5,457 bases of DNA from Nitrososphaerota archaeon (GTDB lineage Archaea; Thermoproteota; Nitrososphaeria; Nitrososphaerales; CADDZS01). The stretch covers positions 1 through 5,457 of the forward strand of contig DAHVAI010000137.1 in assembly GCA_027314685.1 (NCBI GenBank), read 5' to 3'. Position 1 is the stretch's first letter. Each line of letters opens with the position of its first letter. The notes beneath the pieces were generated by a model. It saw only the letters and a program-made list of their open reading frames with translations. It was not told the origin of the DNA and ran no database searches. Below, piece after piece: positions 3,413-5,457 of the stretch. A program made the position numbers and the translations under genes.

Positions 3413-5110
3413 ATGAAACGTGCACTATACATGGGATTACTGCTGATTTTCCTCCTTCTTGTTTCTGCAGTGTATTTTAATTCGATACTCTCAATATCCA
3501 CTGGAAGCTCTGCTAAAACTGATTCAGGCATACTTTACTATGTTCCAATCACACTAACAAATTCTCAAACAATTCCAACACCAGTTTCCTTTCAGCAGAT
3601 GTTGACTGTTGATAGTTCCCAGTTTTCTCAATATGAAGCTGCAAACCTACAGAATATCGAATTCTTTTTCTCAAATGGTACAGTCATCCCAAGCTGGTTG
3701 GAATCAGGAGCTTCCGTTACTTCCACAGATTCAGTTTACTGGCTCAATATCGCTAGCGGAATTCCAGCAGTTTCGAGCATTACAGTATACATGGGGTTTG
3801 CTTCTCCATCGACGAATCTATTCAATAATGTTACCACGGGTGAAGCTCCGCAGCTTTCTCCGACTTATGGAGAGTTCGATAACGGTGCAGCTGTTTTCAG
3901 TAGCTTCTACGACAATTTCGCAGGTAAAGTGCTGAGTAGTAAGTGGACCACAGGAATTGGGGGGTCAGGTACAGTCAGTGTAGATAACGGCGTAACAATA
4001 GCTTCGCCTTCAAACGATGGAGATTTCTCATATATTTCGAGCCATTTTCCAGACAGTTTTTCTTCCCCAATTATATTAGAAGCACAAATCTCTGCGCAGA
4101 GACCTACTTCTGACTTTCAAACCCTTGCTTTATTTGCTGGCACTCCATCAACCACTGGATATAATCCCGTGGCTTATGGTTACAACTTTCAGCTTACCAT
4201 TGATACTAGCGCGGGAGACGGACCTGGCTGGATAATTCGGCAAACGACGGACTCCGGAGAAGAAAACCCGGTTTCACTTCCCAGTTCTGTAGTCGGTGTA
4301 TTGACGGGAATCTGGGCAAATTCCACTTCTCAATTCGAGCTTTTTAATTATACACAAGTTTATTCCTTTGCTGGAACTCAAACGCCTAGACCAACTGACA
4401 TAGGATTCGCAGCCTCATCTCTTGGCGGCTCGGCTTACAATGCAACTGCCTTCTGGATACGTGTCCGGACCTATCCTCCGAACAATGTTATGCCGACGAC
4501 TAGTATTTCAAAGGTGGTACGAAGTTTCTCTGGTAGCATTTACAGCTCGACTTTCCAGTCCACGTCAACGAGCTCTGGTTCTGTAATTCCTGTTACCGTA
4601 ACTACTTCTAGCACATCTTCAAAGGTTGTCACTTCATTTCCTTCAGAGACAGTTAGCCAAGTAATCATACCTACAAATGGTTCCAGCACTAGTGCTGGTG
4701 GTTCCTCAATGTTTTCTTCGATTCTGAGCCTGCCTAGCATAGAAACTATCATAGGTATTTTTGTAAGCGCATTAGCAGGAATAGCTGCAGTTCGACAGCA
4801 CGAACGTAAAACACACTTTGCAATCAGGGTGTTGGACGAAGCGTCCCAAAGTAGCGGAAAAGTCGAAGCTCAACTCGAAAACCTAGGCAAGATAGCATAT
4901 TTTGTTCGATCAGAAGTCTCAGATGCGCACGGCAATATGGTTTATTCAACTTCTCATCCGATTACAAAGCTGGATAAAGATAAACCAGAAAAAATATTCC
5001 TTCGACTGGAAAACAGTCAATCGGTGGAGTCGCTTCGTGGAGTGGCTTACTATCATAAAGTCGATAAAACGGAAAGTAAAGAATTCCGAGCAAGGATTGA
5101 TATCATCTGA
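3413..5110 (+). CDS. DUF2341-domain surface protein with Ser/Thr stalk and C-terminal membrane anchor
   Basis: Predicted cell-surface protein of 565 aa, probably an adhesin or carbohydrate-binding protein; the ligand is unknown. Residues 1-30 are a signal or anchor helix (MKRALYMGLLLIFLLLVSAV). Residues about 41-165 match DUF2341: YYVPITLTN, IEFFFSNGTVIPSWLE, YWLNIASGIPA, ITVYMGFAS, and PTYGEFDNGAAVFSSFYDNF at its end. Residues 165-355 form a beta-rich, lectin/LamG-like module ending in RVRTYPPNNVMP, as often follows DUF2341. Residues 363-435 are a Ser/Thr-rich stalk. A membrane helix lies at about 443-460 and is followed by RQHERK, which fits a cytosolic C-terminus. The last 100 residues look like a small beta-sandwich. 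Six N-X-S/T sequons (N88, N139, N303, N312, N343, N422) all lie on the predicted outside. The ATG at 3413 is the first in frame and begins the hydrophobic segment. The gene is intact. Confidence 0.88.
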   Translation: MKRALYMGLLLIFLLLVSAVYFNSILSISTGSSAKTDSGILYYVPITLTNSQTIPTPVSFQQMLTVDSSQFSQYEAANLQNIEFFFSNGTVIPSWLESGASVTSTDSVYWLNIASGIPAVSSITVYMGFASPSTNLFNNVTTGEAPQLSPTYGEFDNGAAVFSSFYDNFAGKVLSSKWTTGIGGSGTVSVDNGVTIASPSNDGDFSYISSHFPDSFSSPIILEAQISAQRPTSDFQTLALFAGTPSTTGYNPVAYGYNFQLTIDTSAGDGPGWIIRQTTDSGEENPVSLPSSVVGVLTGIWANSTSQFELFNYTQVYSFAGTQTPRPTDIGFAASSLGGSAYNATAFWIRVRTYPPNNVMPTTSISKVVRSFSGSIYSSTFQSTSTSSGSVIPVTVTTSSTSSKVVTSFPSETVSQVIIPTNGSSTSAGGSSMFSSILSLPSIETIIGIFVSALAGIAAVRQHERKTHFAIRVLDEASQSSGKVEAQLENLGKIAYFVRSEVSDAHGNMVYSTSHPITKLDKDKPEKIFLRLENSQSVESLRGVAYYHKVDKTESKEFRARIDII

Positions 5111-5122
5111 CGAAAATATCCC

Positions 5123-5142
5123 TTTTTGGAGGGCTACTTTTC
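5123..5142 (+). terminator. T-rich transcription end candidate after the surface protein gene
   Basis: A TTTTT run (5123-5127) and a TTTT run (5138-5141) lie 13-31 bases after the TGA. Archaeal RNA polymerase commonly terminates at such T-tracts without a hairpin. The runs are short, so support is modest. Confidence 0.3.
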
Positions 5143-5245
5143 TGAAACGCTAGATTATTCTGCGAAAAATTCTGAAAATATAATGTTTTAACGATCTTTT
5201 GATTTCTTCGTAAATTCTCGAACTTCCTAATTGTGAACTCTCTAA

Positions 5246-5457
5246 AGGGAGCTCCAATACCAGTCTTCGCATGTTTCAGGTCGTCCGTTCTCATATCAAT
5301 TAGGTTTGATTTCTTCAAACAGCAGGGCAATAATTGCCGATACATACGAACGATCAGAAAAAGGAAAAGCATACGGAATCATTGGAATTAGCTTTATTGT
5401 TAGCACGGCTCTAGGTATTCTCGTTGGCGGCATATTCGCGACATTTTTCAGCTGGCG
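5246..5457 (+). pseudogene. Truncated MFS transporter (TM4-TM5 region), running off the right edge
   Basis: A plus-strand frame is open from after a TAA (5243-5245) to the window end. From about 5306 it encodes LISSNSRAIIADTYERSEKG followed by KAYGIIGISFIVSTALGILV and GGIFATFFSW. This is the pattern of major facilitator superfamily transporters of the drug:H+ antiporter type. There is a TM4 end with the NSRAIIAD-type motif, a short charged loop with ER-x-x-KGKA, then TM5 with a motif-C-like G-I-x-V-G-G where Pro is usual. Normally about 110-130 residues, including TM1-TM3, precede this point. Here there is no ATG in frame and only a trace in another frame (MFQVVR at 5270-5287) that resembles the preceding TM4 start. 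The 5' part appears lost or frameshifted, so this is called a pseudogene. The remainder lies beyond the window. Confidence 0.6.

Noticed and set aside
3301..3531. 76-aa minus-strand ORF
   Set aside because: It overlaps the signal segment of the surface protein gene and the IS630 remnant. The IS630 match is in a different frame.
3609..3935. 108-aa plus-strand ORF inside the surface protein gene
   Set aside because: It is an alternative frame within the strongly supported DUF2341 region and has no recognisable features.
4540..4752. 70-aa minus-strand ORF opposite the Ser/Thr stalk
   Set aside because: Its acidic, Val/Glu-rich composition is what the complement of Ser/Thr-rich coding gives.
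5103..5372. 89-aa minus-strand ORF
   Set aside because: It overlaps the MFS-like coding on the plus strand and shows only basic, low-information sequence. It could not be ruled out for 5111-5245 but nothing supports it.
1..5457. CRISPR arrays, tRNA or rRNA genes
   Set aside because: No spaced repeat array was seen, and no cloverleaf-like or rRNA-like stretch was noticed on reading both strands. A covariance-model scan was not possible here.

Overview
The window looks archaeal, though the lineage cannot be fixed from this sequence. Three things point that way. The large plus-strand gene (3413-5110) has a DUF2341-like secreted domain architecture that is common in archaea. Several genes have an A/T-rich TATA-like box about 20-35 bases before the start and a very short or absent leader. 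Start codons are often TTG or GTG without a strong Shine-Dalgarno site. It reads as accessory DNA: a few intact genes, several orphan small ORFs and at least three decayed gene remnants.

Left part (1-2051). A minus-strand frame runs off the left edge (1-115). A complete minus-strand class I SAM-dependent methyltransferase follows (165-1034, TTG start). A divergent intergenic region (1035-1193) carries a palindrome, a perfect 2 x 10-base tandem repeat and a TATA box. These sit just before a basic 30-codon ORF (1194-1286), whose stop overlaps the GTG start of an unrecognised 154-aa protein (1283-1747). That gene converges on an unrecognised 94-aa protein (1767-2051, minus). A 9-bp hairpin spans their junction.

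Middle part (2186-3350). One minus-strand reading frame runs from a GTG at 2761 to the TGA at 2186 and is broken only by a TAG at 2591-2593. Its first part encodes a 56-aa two-helix membrane protein. Its second part encodes a soluble-looking domain. Upstream are remnants of two different transposases. One is a DDE/rve-type C-terminal piece with a frameshift and a stop codon (2794-3060). The other is an IS630-family catalytic fragment (3195-3350). This stretch is a decaying insertion hot spot.

Right part (3413-5457). A 565-aa predicted surface protein has a signal segment, a DUF2341 domain, a lectin-like beta domain, a Ser/Thr-rich stalk, one membrane helix and a short C-terminal domain. After it, a frame from about 5246 to the right edge encodes the TM4-TM5 region of an MFS drug-efflux-type transporter. 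It has no start and no recognisable N-terminal part, so it looks like a truncated pseudogene.

No pathway links these genes. The most interesting points are the in-frame amber codon at 2591, the coupled or frameshifted pair at 1194-1747 with its repeat-rich promoter, the operator-like inverted repeats at three promoters, and the nest of transposase remnants.
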